A stretch of DNA of 64,000 nucleotides, taken from positions 248,001 to 312,000 of the forward strand of contig NZ_NBOF01000005.1 of the NCBI RefSeq assembly GCF_002104475.1. Direction: 5' to 3'. Position numbers and translations under genes: made by a program. The notes beneath the pieces were generated by a model. The model worked only from the letters and a program-made list of their open reading frames with translations, ran no database searches and was not told the DNA's origin. This document shows, one piece after another, positions 18,509 to 28,192 of this stretch (positions are counted from its first letter, which is position 1; every line of letters begins with the position of its first letter). The DNA is from Cognaticolwellia mytili (GTDB taxonomy: Bacteria > Pseudomonadota > Gammaproteobacteria > Enterobacterales > Alteromonadaceae).

Positions 18509-19414
18509 ATGCTACATTTCTTACCTGCGCCCATTATCAGCTGTATCTCTTTTATTATATACATTGCTAATACTATATTATGGTTAATTCCCATACTTAT
18601 ATGCTCATTATTGAAGGCATTAGTTCCTTTAAACTTATGGCAAAAATTCTTTAGCTATTTACTCGACCAAATGGCAAGTAATTGGGTGCTATTTAATACC
18701 TTTAATCAAAAATTGTTCACTAAAACAACATTTCAAGTCACGGGGTTAGAAAAGCTAAAAATGAAAGACTGGTACCTAGTGATCAGTAATCACCAAAGCT
18801 GGGTAGATATAGTAGTTTTACAGCGAATTTTGCATGGTAGAATTCCTTTTTTAAAATTCTTTCTAAAAAGAGAACTAATTTACGTACCTTTATTAGGTTT
18901 AGCATGGTGGGCGCTCGATTTTCCTTTTATGAAACGCTATAGCCAGCACTTTTTAAAAAAGAACCCTCACTTAAAAGGTAAAGATATTGAAACGACGAAG
19001 AAAGCCTGTGAAAAATTTAAGCACAAGCCCGTCAGTGTAATGAATTTCATCGAAGGAACACGCTTTACCAATGAAAAGCATAAAAAACAAAATTCACCTT
19101 TCCAACGGTTATTAAAACCAAAGGCAGGTGGTATTGGCTTTGTTTTACAGGCGATGAAAGGAAACCTTAGTAAGGTAGTAAACGTGACAATTTATTATCC
19201 GGATGGTACGCCAAGTTTTTTTGATTTTTTAACAGGACGTGTCAAACAAGTTGATATTTGTATCGAAACTCAAGACATTGATGATTCGCTTAAAGGTGAT
19301 TACGTCAATGATCGTGCCTATAAAATACAATTTCAGAAGTGGGTAAACCAACTTTGGCTTGATAAAGATCAGAAAATGCTGCAACTTGAGGAAAAAGCCA
19401 AAAGGGAATTTTAA
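18509..19414 (+). CDS. Lysophospholipid acyltransferase, YihG-like
   Basis: PlsC-family 1-acyl-glycerol-3-phosphate acyltransferase-like protein of the inner membrane. 301 residues. N-terminal hydrophobic segments are at about 5-25 and 28-50. The HX4D catalytic motif is NHQSWVD (about residue 92), then FFLKRELIYVPLLGLAWWALDFPFMKR, and the glycerol-phosphate-binding EGTRFT (about 185). The order and length match E. coli YihG, which has a minor role in phospholipid acylation. Its TAA overlaps the ATG of the channel gene (TAATG), so the two form an operon. Confidence 0.88.
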   Translation: MLHFLPAPIISCISFIIYIANTILWLIPILICSLLKALVPLNLWQKFFSYLLDQMASNWVLFNTFNQKLFTKTTFQVTGLEKLKMKDWYLVISNHQSWVDIVVLQRILHGRIPFLKFFLKRELIYVPLLGLAWWALDFPFMKRYSQHFLKKNPHLKGKDIETTKKACEKFKHKPVSVMNFIEGTRFTNEKHKKQNSPFQRLLKPKAGGIGFVLQAMKGNLSKVVNVTIYYPDGTPSFFDFLTGRVKQVDICIETQDIDDSLKGDYVNDRAYKIQFQKWVNQLWLDKDQKMLQLEEKAKREF

Positions 19415-20679
19415 TGCAAGCAATTATTACATCATGGTTAACTGAACAAGGCATGGCTACGGCTTACATTGCCTTAAGTACAGCTGTTATAGGCTGTGCG
19501 GTAATTTTGCTGTTATGTAGCATTAGCTTTTACCTAACAAAGCATCAAGTGTTGGTCATTATTCATAAACTAATTACGACATCAAAAAATACTTGGGATG
19601 ATTTATTATTCGATCACCAAGTATTTTCTCGTATCGCTTTGCTTGTGCCTTTTGTTTTGTTGCTATTGCTCACGCCAATATTTATTGATGCTGAGTCACT
19701 ACTTGCCACCGTTATAATCATTTTTGCCAAGGTCGCGATTTGTTTCCAAATTGCTCGTAGTATCAGCTCGGTACTCAATGTTATTAATAGCGCCTATCGA
19801 CAAAAAGCAAGTGAACGCTATTTACCATTAAATTCAACCTTACAAGTCATCAAGCTTGTAGTGTATTTAGTAGCAAGTATTTTAGCGATATCATTAGTTT
19901 TAGACCGTTCACCATTATATTTACTCAGTGGTTTAGGCGCATTAACTGCAGTACTGATTTTAGTTTTCCAAGATACTATTAAAGGCTTAGTCGCTAGTAT
20001 TCAAATTTCAGCCAATAAAATGGTCGCACCAGGCGATTGGATTGAATTACCTAAATATGGCGCTGATGGTGATGTACTAGAAATTGGTTTGAATACCGTA
20101 AAAGTAAAAAACTTTGATAATACCATTACCACCGTACCGACCTACGCACTAACTAGTGGCTCATTTAAAAACTGGCGCGGCATGCTTAATTCTGGCGGAC
20201 GACGCATTAAACGCTCAATTGTTATCGATGTACGAAGCATTCACTTTTATAACCAAGAACAAATTAAAGCACTACAATCGGTACAATTAATTAGTGATTA
20301 TTTAGCAGGAAAGCAACAAGAGATATCTCAAGAAAGTGCAGATAAAGCCATTGGGAACTTAACAGGTAGAACAACGATAAATAGTCGACAATTAACCAAT
20401 ATAGGCACATTTAGAGCCTATATCACGGCTTACTTAAGACAACACACAAAAGTTCATCAAGAAATGACATGTATGGTAAGACAACTACCGTCTACTGAGG
20501 TTGGCTTACCACTAGAACTATACTTCTTTAGTAATGACAAAAATTGGGTAAATTATGAAGCCATACAGGCAGACATATTTGACCACCTATATGCCGCGGC
20601 TCCAATGTTTGATCTACGAATATTTCAACACCCAAGCGGTTACGACTGGCAGAGTCAGCACGCTAGCGCTGACGCATAA
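19414..20679 (+). CDS. MscS-family mechanosensitive channel, YbdG-like
   Basis: Inner-membrane channel that probably responds to membrane tension under osmotic change. 421 residues (E. coli YbdG 415). Transmembrane helices are at about 15-40, 75-95, 100-118, 147-167 and 170-190. The MscS pore/beta motif is LSGLGALTAVLILVFQDTIK, then SIQISANKMVAPGDWIELP and GDVLEIGLNTVKVKNFDNTITTVPTYALTS, which is typical of YbdG-type proteins. Start-stop overlap with the acyltransferase suggests a membrane-homeostasis pair. Its 3' end overlaps convergent tesB by 17 bases. Confidence 0.9.
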   Translation: MQAIITSWLTEQGMATAYIALSTAVIGCAVILLLCSISFYLTKHQVLVIIHKLITTSKNTWDDLLFDHQVFSRIALLVPFVLLLLLTPIFIDAESLLATVIIIFAKVAICFQIARSISSVLNVINSAYRQKASERYLPLNSTLQVIKLVVYLVASILAISLVLDRSPLYLLSGLGALTAVLILVFQDTIKGLVASIQISANKMVAPGDWIELPKYGADGDVLEIGLNTVKVKNFDNTITTVPTYALTSGSFKNWRGMLNSGGRRIKRSIVIDVRSIHFYNQEQIKALQSVQLISDYLAGKQQEISQESADKAIGNLTGRTTINSRQLTNIGTFRAYITAYLRQHTKVHQEMTCMVRQLPSTEVGLPLELYFFSNDKNWVNYEAIQADIFDHLYAAAPMFDLRIFQHPSGYDWQSQHASADA

Positions 20680-21520
20680 CACCTTCTTGCATAGTGGATG
20701 CAACCAATAACCCTTCACGATTGAATATTTGTCCTTTGACTAGCCCTCGGCCACCGCTCGCTGATGGGCTATCCATACTATAAAGTAGCCACTCATCTAA
20801 ACGAAATGGGCGGTGAAACCACATTGAATGGTCAATCGTTGCTAATTGAAAATTTGGCTGCCAATAACTAACGCCGTGCGGATAAAGCGCTGTTGGTAAA
20901 AAAGAAAAATCTGAAGTGTAAGCTAATAAATAAGTATGAATACGCAAATCTTCCGGTAGTTCTCCATTTGCTTTTATCCACGTATAACATTTGGCTTCAG
21001 TTTTTTCTGGCTTCAACCAGTTATATTGCTTCACTGGCCTCATCTCTATCGGTTTTTCCGATAAAAATTTACCGCGAATTTCTTCAGGAATCGCTGCTTG
21101 GTTATCAAAAATAAAATCAGTATAAGACTTTAATCCTTCAGGGCCAGGTACTTCTGGCATCACATCTTGATGATCAAATCCGGTTTCTTGCTGTTGAAAT
21201 GAAGCCGTCATGTAAAAAATAGCTTTACCATTTTGAATAGCATTAACCCGTCTAGTATTAAAACTGCGACCATCGCGAATTTTTTCAACTTGATAAACGA
21301 CCGGCTTACTTGCGTCTCCAGGTCTTAAAAAGTATGAATGTAATGAGTGAACATTATGAGTTACCGCAACGGTTTCTTGTGCCGCAGACAGCGCCTGCCC
21401 CATTACTTGACCACCAAACAATGCACGGAAGCCTAAATCCTGACTTTCACCCCGATAAATTCCTTGCTCTATCGCTTCTAACTTCAATAGCGCCGTTAAA
21501 TCTTTTAACACCTGACTCAT
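20663..21520 (-). CDS. tesB: Acyl-CoA thioesterase II
   Basis: Double hot-dog thioesterase that hydrolyses a broad range of acyl-CoAs. 285 residues (E. coli 286). The start reads MSQVLKDLTALLKLEAIEQG, then FRALFGGQVMGQALSAAQETV and HSLHSYFLRPGD; the second hot dog contains SMWFHRPFRLDEWLLYSMDSPSASGGRGLVKGQIF with the catalytic Asp region. It converges on and overlaps the channel gene by 17 bases. Confidence 0.96.
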   Translation of the reverse strand: MSQVLKDLTALLKLEAIEQGIYRGESQDLGFRALFGGQVMGQALSAAQETVAVTHNVHSLHSYFLRPGDASKPVVYQVEKIRDGRSFNTRRVNAIQNGKAIFYMTASFQQQETGFDHQDVMPEVPGPEGLKSYTDFIFDNQAAIPEEIRGKFLSEKPIEMRPVKQYNWLKPEKTEAKCYTWIKANGELPEDLRIHTYLLAYTSDFSFLPTALYPHGVSYWQPNFQLATIDHSMWFHRPFRLDEWLLYSMDSPSASGGRGLVKGQIFNREGLLVASTMQEGVMRQR

Positions 21521-21737
21521 AAATACTCTTCATTTTATTTACAAACAACTACTTGCTTACATTATAACGCGCAATATCGCTATTCATAATGCTTTCAATG
21601 AATAAAGTCAGTGTGCTATCCATATTATTTACTCCGACCACCTGACTTACAGGCAAGACATGATTATTTAGTGTTGAATTTAGCAAAAATCTAAGATATG
21701 TTGCTTAATATCATTAAAATATCAAAAAGAGATTATT

Positions 21738-21992
21738 GTGCCGGCAGTTCTTGAGCGAGAAGTATTACTAGAAAGACGTCAATATATATCAGAACAATCA
21801 AATTTATGGGATAAGTTATCACTTGCTCAAAAGTTTGCTTCTAGTAGCTTAACTCAATTTGGCTATGATTTAGCTTTCATTCGTAGTAGTAAGTTAGGTA
21901 ACATCGCGGTGTTGCAGTGTGATAATAATGCAGCAACCATCACCAAAGATGGTGAAATTAACACCTCGCCAAATATATCTATTCGACCTTAA
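21738..21992 (+). CDS. Small hypothetical protein
   Basis: 84 residues from GTG 21738, with AAGAG upstream. The N-terminal half is helical and charged (LEREVLLERRQYISEQSNLWDKLSLAQKFASSSL). The C-terminal half looks like a small beta domain (YDLAFIRSSKLGNIAVLQCDNNAATITKDGEI). No signal peptide or membrane span. I do not recognise a named family. It is isolated between tesB (divergent) and a converging membrane-protein pair. Confidence 0.65.
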   Translation: MPAVLEREVLLERRQYISEQSNLWDKLSLAQKFASSSLTQFGYDLAFIRSSKLGNIAVLQCDNNAATITKDGEINTSPNISIRP

Positions 21993-22048
21993 GCAAGCAC
22001 CCGTTTAGGGGACTAGAATAACTGCTAGCAGTTTTTAAGCTACAGTCC

Positions 22049-22528
22049 TTACTTTTTCTTATCTATTTGCAGTAGAGCATCTACAAGAAGAATACAACCG
22101 TTAATATTATTGCTCGACCAGGCACGCTTAATTTCTGTATTTGATTGAGTGATATGATTCGAAAATGCTTTATAAGAGTCTTTTTGGTAACCCTCATAAA
22201 CTTTTTTTACTGCCGACTGCAATTTTCCTTTGGCACGAATACTATCGCTAAAAATTACTGCATAGTTATTAATCATGGGGGAGATCAACTCAAGCACCCT
22301 AGTATCTAAACTTTCTTTATCCTTTAAATACAGTAATTTCTGCTTGGCTATTTCCTCATAACGCTGGGCAATAATTGCCACAGAGTCTAAGTAAACTTTA
22401 TTTTCTTTCTTGGTATTCGAAACTTCCCTTTTCATCAGAATTATTTCACGTTGTAAGCTCTCTGCTTTAAAAAAAAAGTACACACTTACCGCAACAAACA
22501 TTGCAATAACAGCAAAAATAAAAATCAT
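22049..22528 (-). CDS. Hypothetical single-span membrane protein, partner of the TPR protein
   Basis: 159 residues with an N-terminal transmembrane helix (MIFIFAVIAMFVAVSVYFFF), followed by a coiled-coil region at about 22-70 (LQREIILMKREVSNTKKENK). The remaining soluble helical part is about 90 residues with no motif I recognise. It starts 15 bases after the TPR/degenerate GGDEF gene at 22544, so the two are probably co-transcribed. A role as a partner or modulator of that protein is inference from spacing only. Confidence 0.7.
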   Translation of the reverse strand: MIFIFAVIAMFVAVSVYFFFKAESLQREIILMKREVSNTKKENKVYLDSVAIIAQRYEEIAKQKLLYLKDKESLDTRVLELISPMINNYAVIFSDSIRAKGKLQSAVKKVYEGYQKDSYKAFSNHITQSNTEIKRAWSSNNINGCILLVDALLQIDKKK

Positions 22529-22543
22529 TCCTCTAACCTTTTA

Positions 22544-24376
22544 CTACTCAACGGATTTCGCATCAATACTATCACTTAAACGCGAAAGAAAAACATATGG
22601 ATCAATATCTTGAATATTGGGGGAAGCAATTGAAAACCTTACCTTGACTGAATAATCACCTAAATTAGCAAAAAACCGAGTATTAATTGCTAATTTAATA
22701 CGTGTCAACTTAATCAACATTTCTTCAGTATCCTGATACGGGCACAAAAATAAATACTCACCAACACTTAGTTCACCAGAAAAGTCCTCTTCCTCAAGGT
22801 TTTCATTAACGATAATCGCGATTGCTTGATAAACATCGGTCAATATTTTTGCATTAAAATGAAAATTCAATTCTTGCCAATTATCCACCACCAAGTAAGC
22901 AACCGAAATGCCATATTGATACTTACGTGCCATCTTATATTGTTGTTGATACCATTGTTTAGTTTTTACTGGCGCGGCTAAGCGATTTTTGGGTAATTCT
23001 ATCGCATCATAACCCTGATATAATTGGTTGCGGTAACCTCTAATATATCTAAAAACGAATAATGCCCCGACAATACTAAGCAAAATTAATAATAAGGTAA
23101 TCAACACTGTTTGACGGTAATACTTTTCATCAAACTTTAAGCGTAACGTGCTTTGTTCTGCCAAATTTAGTGCCAAATCTTGGCTTTTATTACTTGCTTC
23201 TGAAGCAGTAACCTGCATGGCATTAACTCCAGAATTAAAGGCTTGATATAATTCAATATAGCGTCGCTGTACTTTAATGACCTGCTCAAAATTATTATTT
23301 GACTGGTAATGCCTCGCCAGCAATAAATATAATTCTATTTGTTCGGATGTTAAAACGATATTTGTTGCTATATTTTCTGCCGAGAGTAACAACAAAGTAG
23401 CTTGTTCTAGTTCATTTAATGCGTAATGTACTTTTGCTAAAACTATTTGTGTGGAAAGTTTAGTACGCGATAAATTATAGCGATCAAAAATAGCAAGTGC
23501 CGTATTCAAATGAACTTTAGATTGAATAAAATTCTGCTGCTGATATAACACTTTTCCTAAACCAAGTTCCGCATTCGAAGCACGAATATTTAGACCGTAC
23601 TTCGAAGACAACTGCTTCGACTGCCAATAAGCATGAAAAGCATTATCGTATTGTTGCTGTTGGTAATATGTCTTTGCAAGTAAATGGTAAGTTCTTGCTA
23701 TACCTTTCATTTTTGACATTTCAACACGTAGTTTTAATACTTGGTTCAATAATTCCGTTGCATTGCTATATTCTGCTAAATAAAAGTGCGCTTCAGCAAT
23801 AATTTCCAATAATACAATCTGCTCAACACGATGTTGATTTTGGCTAAGTAAATACTCAACATTACTCAATTCACTTACCGCCAAAGCATAGTCAGCGCTT
23901 AACGCGTAAGCTACCACTGCATAAGCACTCGCTTGCAAATGATAATTCATATTACCCGCTTGCTCTGCTAACCATGAGGTTTCTTGTGAAATATCCCTAA
24001 GCTCATTATATTTCCCTTGGGAATAGTAGCCGCGTGCTACCTTCAATAGTAAATCAAGCTTGATTGTGATCTTAATATTTTCAATATCACGACCAAAGTG
24101 AGCAAACTGCAGCGCAGCAATTAGATCACCACGATTAAAAGCAATATCAGATAACAAAGAGAATGCCTTAGCAACCATATCATCACTATAGCTCTTCCTA
24201 TTATGAACAATAGCCTGAGCAACCTTAACAACGTCCTGATAAAGTAACGACTCTTTGTCTTGTGAATAGTAACTATTCAGTGCTTTTCGATAGTTATCGT
24301 TATCATCTTGCACTTTGGCTTGGCTTGTAAAAACAGTAAAATAACTCAACAAAATATACAAAAACACTCGTATCAT
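22544..24376 (-). CDS. TPR-repeat membrane protein with degenerate GGDEF domain
   Basis: 610 residues. A signal peptide (MIRVFLYILLSYFTVFTSQA) is followed by about 350 residues of TPR-like repeats in the periplasm (for example ARTYHLLAKTYYQQQQYDNA and AELGLGKVLYQQQNFIQS). A transmembrane helix spans about 415-437 (VLITLLLILLSIVGALFVFRYI). The cytoplasmic C-terminal domain of about 150 residues keeps the GGDEF fold pattern, but the signature is replaced by SVGEYLFL and the DxLTxLxNR motif is absent. This resembles periplasmic-TPR diguanylate cyclases common in Alteromonadales, so here I infer a non-catalytic receptor or scaffold. A perfect 20-base palindrome (24436-24455) lies upstream. Confidence 0.75.
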   Translation of the reverse strand: MIRVFLYILLSYFTVFTSQAKVQDDNDNYRKALNSYYSQDKESLLYQDVVKVAQAIVHNRKSYSDDMVAKAFSLLSDIAFNRGDLIAALQFAHFGRDIENIKITIKLDLLLKVARGYYSQGKYNELRDISQETSWLAEQAGNMNYHLQASAYAVVAYALSADYALAVSELSNVEYLLSQNQHRVEQIVLLEIIAEAHFYLAEYSNATELLNQVLKLRVEMSKMKGIARTYHLLAKTYYQQQQYDNAFHAYWQSKQLSSKYGLNIRASNAELGLGKVLYQQQNFIQSKVHLNTALAIFDRYNLSRTKLSTQIVLAKVHYALNELEQATLLLLSAENIATNIVLTSEQIELYLLLARHYQSNNNFEQVIKVQRRYIELYQAFNSGVNAMQVTASEASNKSQDLALNLAEQSTLRLKFDEKYYRQTVLITLLLILLSIVGALFVFRYIRGYRNQLYQGYDAIELPKNRLAAPVKTKQWYQQQYKMARKYQYGISVAYLVVDNWQELNFHFNAKILTDVYQAIAIIVNENLEEEDFSGELSVGEYLFLCPYQDTEEMLIKLTRIKLAINTRFFANLGDYSVKVRFSIASPNIQDIDPYVFLSRLSDSIDAKSVE

Positions 24377-24435
24377 TTAGCAAAAACTTCCGTGTTGCAC
24401 ATTAAATTTATCGACCTTTTTAAATTCAATTAAAA

Positions 24436-24455
24436 TATAACAATGAATTGTTATA
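24436..24455. repeat. Perfect palindrome upstream of the TPR gene
   Basis: TATAACAAT-GA-ATTGTTATA has nine-base arms around a two-base centre. It lies 60-80 bases before the ATG at 24376 and 67 bases or more past the DUF885 gene terminus on the other side. The symmetry suits a dimeric regulator binding site. Confidence 0.45.
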
Positions 24456-24584
24456 GCCATTACTGCTTTTATCGAGTATTTCACATGTCGGTGGGGCTGC
24501 CAAGTTTAGATATAATAAAGGGTTATCCTCGTTGTTCAGTTCCTCACCATAGTATCCAGAACTTTGCGCGTCCTTCTCTGTCGT

Positions 24585-26369
24585 TTAATACTTTATCGTT
24601 TTGACATTCTGCTGCAAAGCTTTACGCTCGTTGATATATTCAGTGACAATAACTTCCAACATAGAAAGTGGCATAGAACCATTCTTTAAAATCTGATCAT
24701 GAAAGTCTCTCAAATCAAATGCTTTAGCCAAATCAATTTCAGCTTTTTTGCGCAAGCGTTTAATCGTTAATTCACCAACTTTGTATGACAAAGCTTGGCC
24801 CGGCCAAGAAATATAGCGATCAATTTCTGTTTTAACATTATGCAATGATAACGCCGTGTTATTTGCAAGGAAGTCCATTGCTTGTTCACGACTCCAACCT
24901 CTAGCATGCATTCCCGTATCGACAACGAGTCGACTTGCACGCCACATTTCATAAGTAAGGCGACCAAAATCACTATACGGATTTTGATAAAAGCCAGCTT
25001 CGATACCTAAATACTCTGAATATAATCCCCAACCTTCGCCAAAAGCCGAAATATAGGTACTATTTCTAAATTTTGGTACATCTTCCATTTCGCGCGCTAT
25101 AGAACCTTGCAAATGATGACCAGGCACAGCTTCATGTAAAGTTAATGCTTCAAGAACATACAACGGACGACGATCTAAACGGTAAGTATTGACCCAGTAA
25201 TTACCCGGTTGATCATCTCTCGATGGTCCAGAATACCTGCCCGTAGTATACTTAGGTGCAATATTAGCAGGGACCTCAATAACACCATACGGGGTTCTAG
25301 GTAAGGTTTTAAAGAGTTTAGGTAATTGAGCATCCATCTTTTTTGCAATAAATGACGCTTCTTTTAATAATCCTTCAGGGCTTGTAGCGTAAAACTGTTT
25401 ATCTGTACGTAAAAATTGAACAAAATCGGCAAAGCTACCATCAAAACCTACTTGTTCAATAATTTTTTGCATTTCAAAGCGAATGCGCTTTACTTCAGCT
25501 AGGCCTGTTTGATGTACTTGCTCAACAGTCATTGGCAATGTGGTGTAATGATGTAATCTATTTAAATAATATTGCTCGCCATTGGGTAATGACGTTGCGG
25601 CAATATCGATCCTTGCATTCGGCTGATAGCGCTGCACCATATAGTCATAATATTTTTGATAACTAGGCATAACCGATTGCAAAATTGTTTTAGCAGCTTC
25701 GGCTCTCAGCTCTAATTGCAAAGATTTAGTGAAGTGGCTTGGCATAACAACAAAAGGTTGATAATAAGTACTTTTGGTCGCATCCGTTTTTATAAATGCT
25801 TGAATTGACTTCTCAAAGCCTGCTAAGACTATTTTAGGTTGAGTAATTCCCTCTTTAATACCTTTATCCATCCATGCCATTTGCTGAGAAAAGTATCGCG
25901 GCAGAGCCGACAAACGAGTTAAGTAATCACGATAGTTTTGTACGGTTTTAAAACTTACCTGTTGATTAATACGGCTGATCCAAACATGAAAGCCAGATTC
26001 TGCCGTTAATGGCATATAGTGTTCTTTATTGAGGTAGCTATCGAGTTGATTTTTAATGGTATAAGACAGTACAGAGTAGTTAATGAGTGCTTGTCGATCT
26101 AAAGTTTTGCTGTCTATGGCAATTAAACGTTGATATATCAGAGCTAATTTTTGATATTGCTGTTTAAGATTACTCGGCGATAAATCAGGTAGCTGCCCAT
26201 TGGTTTCACCGGCGACATCCTGATTAAACGGACTTTGATTATCTTTGAAAATTTGATAAGCATCAATTACCTGTCCGAGCTCTACATGTTCAATCTGTAT
26301 TTGGCTTTGATGTGACTGACAAGCCATTAAGAAAAACGACATCATCACTGTTGAGAGAAATACTTTCAT
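24585..26369 (-). CDS. DUF885 family lipoprotein, putative metallopeptidase
   Basis: 594 residues. The N-terminus has a lipoprotein signal (KVFLSTVMMSFFLMACQSHQ) with lipobox LMAC. The family zinc-type motif TLHEAVPGHHLQ (HExxxGHH) lies near residue 412, followed by FGEGWGLYSEYLG, which could supply a further ligand. DUF885 proteins resemble M32/M3-like gluzincins, and peptidase activity is inferred from this, not shown. It is likely anchored in the outer or inner membrane facing the periplasm. Monocistronic on the minus strand. Confidence 0.88.
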   Translation of the reverse strand: MKVFLSTVMMSFFLMACQSHQSQIQIEHVELGQVIDAYQIFKDNQSPFNQDVAGETNGQLPDLSPSNLKQQYQKLALIYQRLIAIDSKTLDRQALINYSVLSYTIKNQLDSYLNKEHYMPLTAESGFHVWISRINQQVSFKTVQNYRDYLTRLSALPRYFSQQMAWMDKGIKEGITQPKIVLAGFEKSIQAFIKTDATKSTYYQPFVVMPSHFTKSLQLELRAEAAKTILQSVMPSYQKYYDYMVQRYQPNARIDIAATSLPNGEQYYLNRLHHYTTLPMTVEQVHQTGLAEVKRIRFEMQKIIEQVGFDGSFADFVQFLRTDKQFYATSPEGLLKEASFIAKKMDAQLPKLFKTLPRTPYGVIEVPANIAPKYTTGRYSGPSRDDQPGNYWVNTYRLDRRPLYVLEALTLHEAVPGHHLQGSIAREMEDVPKFRNSTYISAFGEGWGLYSEYLGIEAGFYQNPYSDFGRLTYEMWRASRLVVDTGMHARGWSREQAMDFLANNTALSLHNVKTEIDRYISWPGQALSYKVGELTIKRLRKKAEIDLAKAFDLRDFHDQILKNGSMPLSMLEVIVTEYINERKALQQNVKTIKY

Positions 26370-26637
26370 TTAAATTCCAAAGGTAACAAAACTACTTATA
26401 TACAAGACTCTTGAAAATAAAAATGTTGCAAATAGTTTAAGTATATATCGCGATTTACCATAACAAAATCGCACAATTTATAAAATGATTATTAAAATCT
26501 CACTTTATAGGGATATATTTACAAGTAAACAAGCCTTTCATCATAATTTAAGTGATTTTACTATGGCACTTTCGTCCAATTTACTGGAGAATGCCTAATC
26601 CAATAAATCAACAGAACAGGTTTAAAAGGTTGGAATA

Positions 26638-27651
26638 GTGAAGTACCGTGATTCCATAGTACAAGCCGAAAAAAAAATGCACGCCGCCATAAAACAATTG
26701 CAGTTATGGCATATCCCAGCGACGCCAATTAATTATTCAGTCAGCTATGACTATGTCAACAAGACCTCAAAAGCGCTTAATCATGCCATTGAAAAGCAAC
26801 TATCTTCAGGCATAAAACTGGATAATTTTTTTTTAGAAGAGCTTTATCGTCAATATGTTTTGGGACAAAGTGCCCTCACTGCTGAATTAATTGATAATTT
26901 GGATGATCTGCTTGTAGATTTGCATGACAATAATAAAAAATCTGCTCATTGTGCCGAACAATTAGTCAATCAACTTGACGATAACATTAGCCATTTAGTC
27001 TCTACTGACAAACATGAAGTTTTCACCGCAATCAAGCAGATACGCCAAGCAACACAGCAGTTTAAAATAGAACAACAACATATTGCTGAACAGTTACGTA
27101 CTTCACAACAATCAACTGACGCGCTAATAACTGAGCTCGATGATGTCAAAAAAGAAATATACTTAGATCCATTGACGGGCTTATACAATCGTAAAGCTAT
27201 GGCTAAGCATCTTGATATCTGGCTGTCAAAGGATCCCAATAAACATGTGGCAGCAATTATTGTCAATATTGATCATTTTTCAAAAATACATAGCCAGTTT
27301 GGGCAATTAATTAGCGATGTATTACTAACAAAGGTTGCTAATAAAATTAGCAGCTATGTCGGCGAAAGTGGCCTTCCTGTGAGATCAGCAGGTGATGAAT
27401 TCGTAATTCTGCTACCGGATATCGAACGAAATGTCGCCGGAGAGATTGCAGAAAAAATTAGGCAAGGTGTTGAAAAATTAAAGTTTATTAGTAGTAAGTC
27501 TGGCACCCGTTTACCACAAATGACCTTAAGTATTGGTGTCAGTGATTACAATGTTACTACAAGTGCCCATTCCATCATCACAAAAACACGACAATTAATT
27601 GATAATATAGCAAAGAACATTACAAATCATGTTCACATTGCTGACGCATAA
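26638..27651 (+). CDS. Diguanylate cyclase (GGDEF), cytosolic
   Basis: 337 residues starting at GTG 26638 with AAGG upstream. The N-terminal 170 residues are a helical, coiled-coil region (LVNQLDDNISHLVS, QQSTDALITELDDVKKEIY). The C-terminal GGDEF domain has DPLTGLYNRKA and the signature AGDEF (RSAGDEFVILLPD), an accepted variant. No RxxD inhibitory site stands at the expected place five residues before. No membrane segment. Synthesis of cyclic di-GMP is inferred. The gene is alone on its strand between DUF885 and DUF523 genes. Confidence 0.85.
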   Translation: MKYRDSIVQAEKKMHAAIKQLQLWHIPATPINYSVSYDYVNKTSKALNHAIEKQLSSGIKLDNFFLEELYRQYVLGQSALTAELIDNLDDLLVDLHDNNKKSAHCAEQLVNQLDDNISHLVSTDKHEVFTAIKQIRQATQQFKIEQQHIAEQLRTSQQSTDALITELDDVKKEIYLDPLTGLYNRKAMAKHLDIWLSKDPNKHVAAIIVNIDHFSKIHSQFGQLISDVLLTKVANKISSYVGESGLPVRSAGDEFVILLPDIERNVAGEIAEKIRQGVEKLKFISSKSGTRLPQMTLSIGVSDYNVTTSAHSIITKTRQLIDNIAKNITNHVHIADA

Positions 27652-27700
27652 CAGTATTACTTCAGGCTATCATGATGTACTTTCGATATCATAGCTAATA

Positions 27701-28180
27701 CTACGTCGAAGCAATGGTGGCAAGCTCTAAACATAAAGCGGCCATTGTTTTCTCTGAATATACCTTTATACCATTTGCTGTTAGCAACCTTGTTGTTATC
27801 CCTTGTCCGGGTATCTTGCTTTGCTTAAATGAACCATCATAAATCGTTGAGCTACCACAGGATGGACTAGACTCTTTTAGCAATGCATAACGGATGCCAT
27901 GCAATTGGCACACTCGTAAAGCTTCATTAGCGCCACGCTGAAATGCCACGGTGACATCACCACCAGTGTTGGTAACGACTTGAATGCCATCGTCATTATG
28001 GCACTTAATCTCAGCCGGCGCTCTCGGGGTAAGCAGACCCCCAGCTAATTCAGGACAAATAACAACTAAACGTTGTTCTTGCTGCCAACGTTGAATAAAG
28101 TTTTCAGTGAGTAAGTTATCTTTACCGTCGTAGCGTACTTTGTTGCCTAAAAAGCAGCTACTAATCAATATTTTTTCCAA
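27701..28180 (-). CDS. DUF523 family protein
   Basis: 159 residues, soluble. The N-terminus KILISSCFLGNKVRYDGKDN and the motifs VICPELAGGLLTPRAPAEI, GANEALRVCQLHGIRYALLKESSPSCGSSTIYDG and IPGQGITTRLL are those of the DUF523 family (YbbK-like). The conserved cysteines (SSC, ICPE, SPSCG) suggest metal or Fe-S binding. Function not established. It follows the small gene at 28193 with a 12-base gap, so the two are co-transcribed. Confidence 0.85.
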   Translation of the reverse strand: MEKILISSCFLGNKVRYDGKDNLLTENFIQRWQQEQRLVVICPELAGGLLTPRAPAEIKCHNDDGIQVVTNTGGDVTVAFQRGANEALRVCQLHGIRYALLKESSPSCGSSTIYDGSFKQSKIPGQGITTRLLTANGIKVYSEKTMAALCLELATIAST

Positions 28181-28192
28181 GCTAATCTCCTC

